Positions 63,902 through 64,000 of a stretch of DNA of 64,000 bases are shown piece after piece. The first letter of the stretch is position 1. Each line of letters begins with the position of its first letter. The notes below the pieces were generated by a model. It did not search any database and was not told the DNA's origin. It saw only the letters and a program-made list of their open reading frames with translations. The position numbers and the translations under genes are program-made. Origin of the DNA: Lentibacillus sp. Marseille-P4043 (GTDB taxonomy: Bacteria > Bacillota > Bacilli > Bacillales > Amphibacillaceae); contig NZ_LT984884.1 of assembly GCF_900258515.1 (NCBI RefSeq), forward strand, positions 2,267,353-2,331,352. Direction: 5' to 3'.

Positions 63902-64000
63902 ATGTCACAAGGAGAAAAAATCACAGTTGAGAATGGAAAAATGAACGTTCCAGATCGTCCGATTATCCCATTTATTGAAGGAGATGGAATTGGTCCGGAT
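63902..64000 (+). CDS. icd: Isocitrate dehydrogenase (NADP), 3' partial
   Basis: Only the first 33 residues are inside the window. [20 protein letters not shown] and [10 protein letters not shown] match the N-terminus of Bacillus isocitrate dehydrogenase, including the GDGIGP cofactor-site segment shared with isopropylmalate dehydrogenase. CTAGGAGGT is the ribosome site. Position after citZ supports the call. Confidence 0.95.
   Translation, partial: MSQGEKITVENGKMNVPDRPIIPFIEGDGIGPD

Overview
The window is low-GC Firmicute DNA, and its gene content and order point to Bacillaceae, most likely a halotolerant or marine-type genus near Virgibacillus, Oceanobacillus or Lentibacillus. That placement is inference. 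The evidence is the B. subtilis 'ytx/yts/ytr' gene order (aroA-ccpA-motPS-acuCBA, tyrS-rpsD-dgcP-msr-refZ-ezrA-nifZ-thiI-sspA, ytfIJ-tpx-ytxK-ackA-moaB, ald, ytoI-ytpI-nrnA-ytrIH-dnaE-ytsJ-accDA-pfkA-pyk-fxsA-ytvI-citZ-icd), several sporulation genes, and sodium-type MotPS stators. The sequence starts inside aroA and ends inside icd.

Layout. 1-9.3 kb: DAHP synthase end, CcpA, the MotPS stator behind a flagellar sigma-D-type promoter, the acuABC acetyl-CoA synthetase control operon (no acsA next to it), and a class A penicillin-binding protein with a fibronectin III tail. 9.4-16 kb: T-box-controlled tyrS, autoregulated-type rpsD, a GAF-GGDEF protein, free-Met sulfoxide reductase, and RefZ. 16-31 kb: EzrA, the NifZ-ThiI tRNA thiolation pair, a sigma-G-type SASP gene, NAD kinase, sporulation proteins, redox and acetate genes, alanine dehydrogenase with a near-ideal CcpA site, and an M24 peptidase. 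30.9-35 kb: an ECF/sigma-W-type promoter drives DUF4178, PspA, a DUF4247 lipoprotein, DUF350 and a membrane-anchored aminopropyltransferase; this looks like an envelope-stress/polyamine module. 36.2-45.2 kb: a full type IV pilus locus (prepilins, PilB, PilT, PilC, PilA, PilD, PilM, PilN, PilO). It includes a divergent prepilin with a beta-helix-like C-terminus and a structured leader in front of pilA. 45.2-64 kb: ytoI, nrnA, sporulation ytrIH, dnaE, malic enzyme with a GntR regulator and its likely operator, accDA, pfkA, pyk, fxsA, ytvI, citZ with a probable CcpA site, and the start of icd.

Three related intergenic elements (about 11.2-11.6, 17.8-18.35 and 60.2-60.8 kb) share ends that form imperfect terminal inverted repeats but carry different interiors. 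One holds a 20-bp tandem repeat; the other two hold GC-rich inverted arms. They look like a family of non-autonomous mobile elements, and two of them sit where the promoter of the next gene would normally be.

Working together: CcpA, encoded at the left edge, probably controls ald and citZ here, so the window ties central carbon flow (pfkA, pyk, malic enzyme, acetate kinase, citrate synthase) to fatty-acid precursor supply (accDA). A second theme is surface behaviour: sodium stators, a GGDEF protein and a PilB with a c-di-GMP-binding-type N-terminus.
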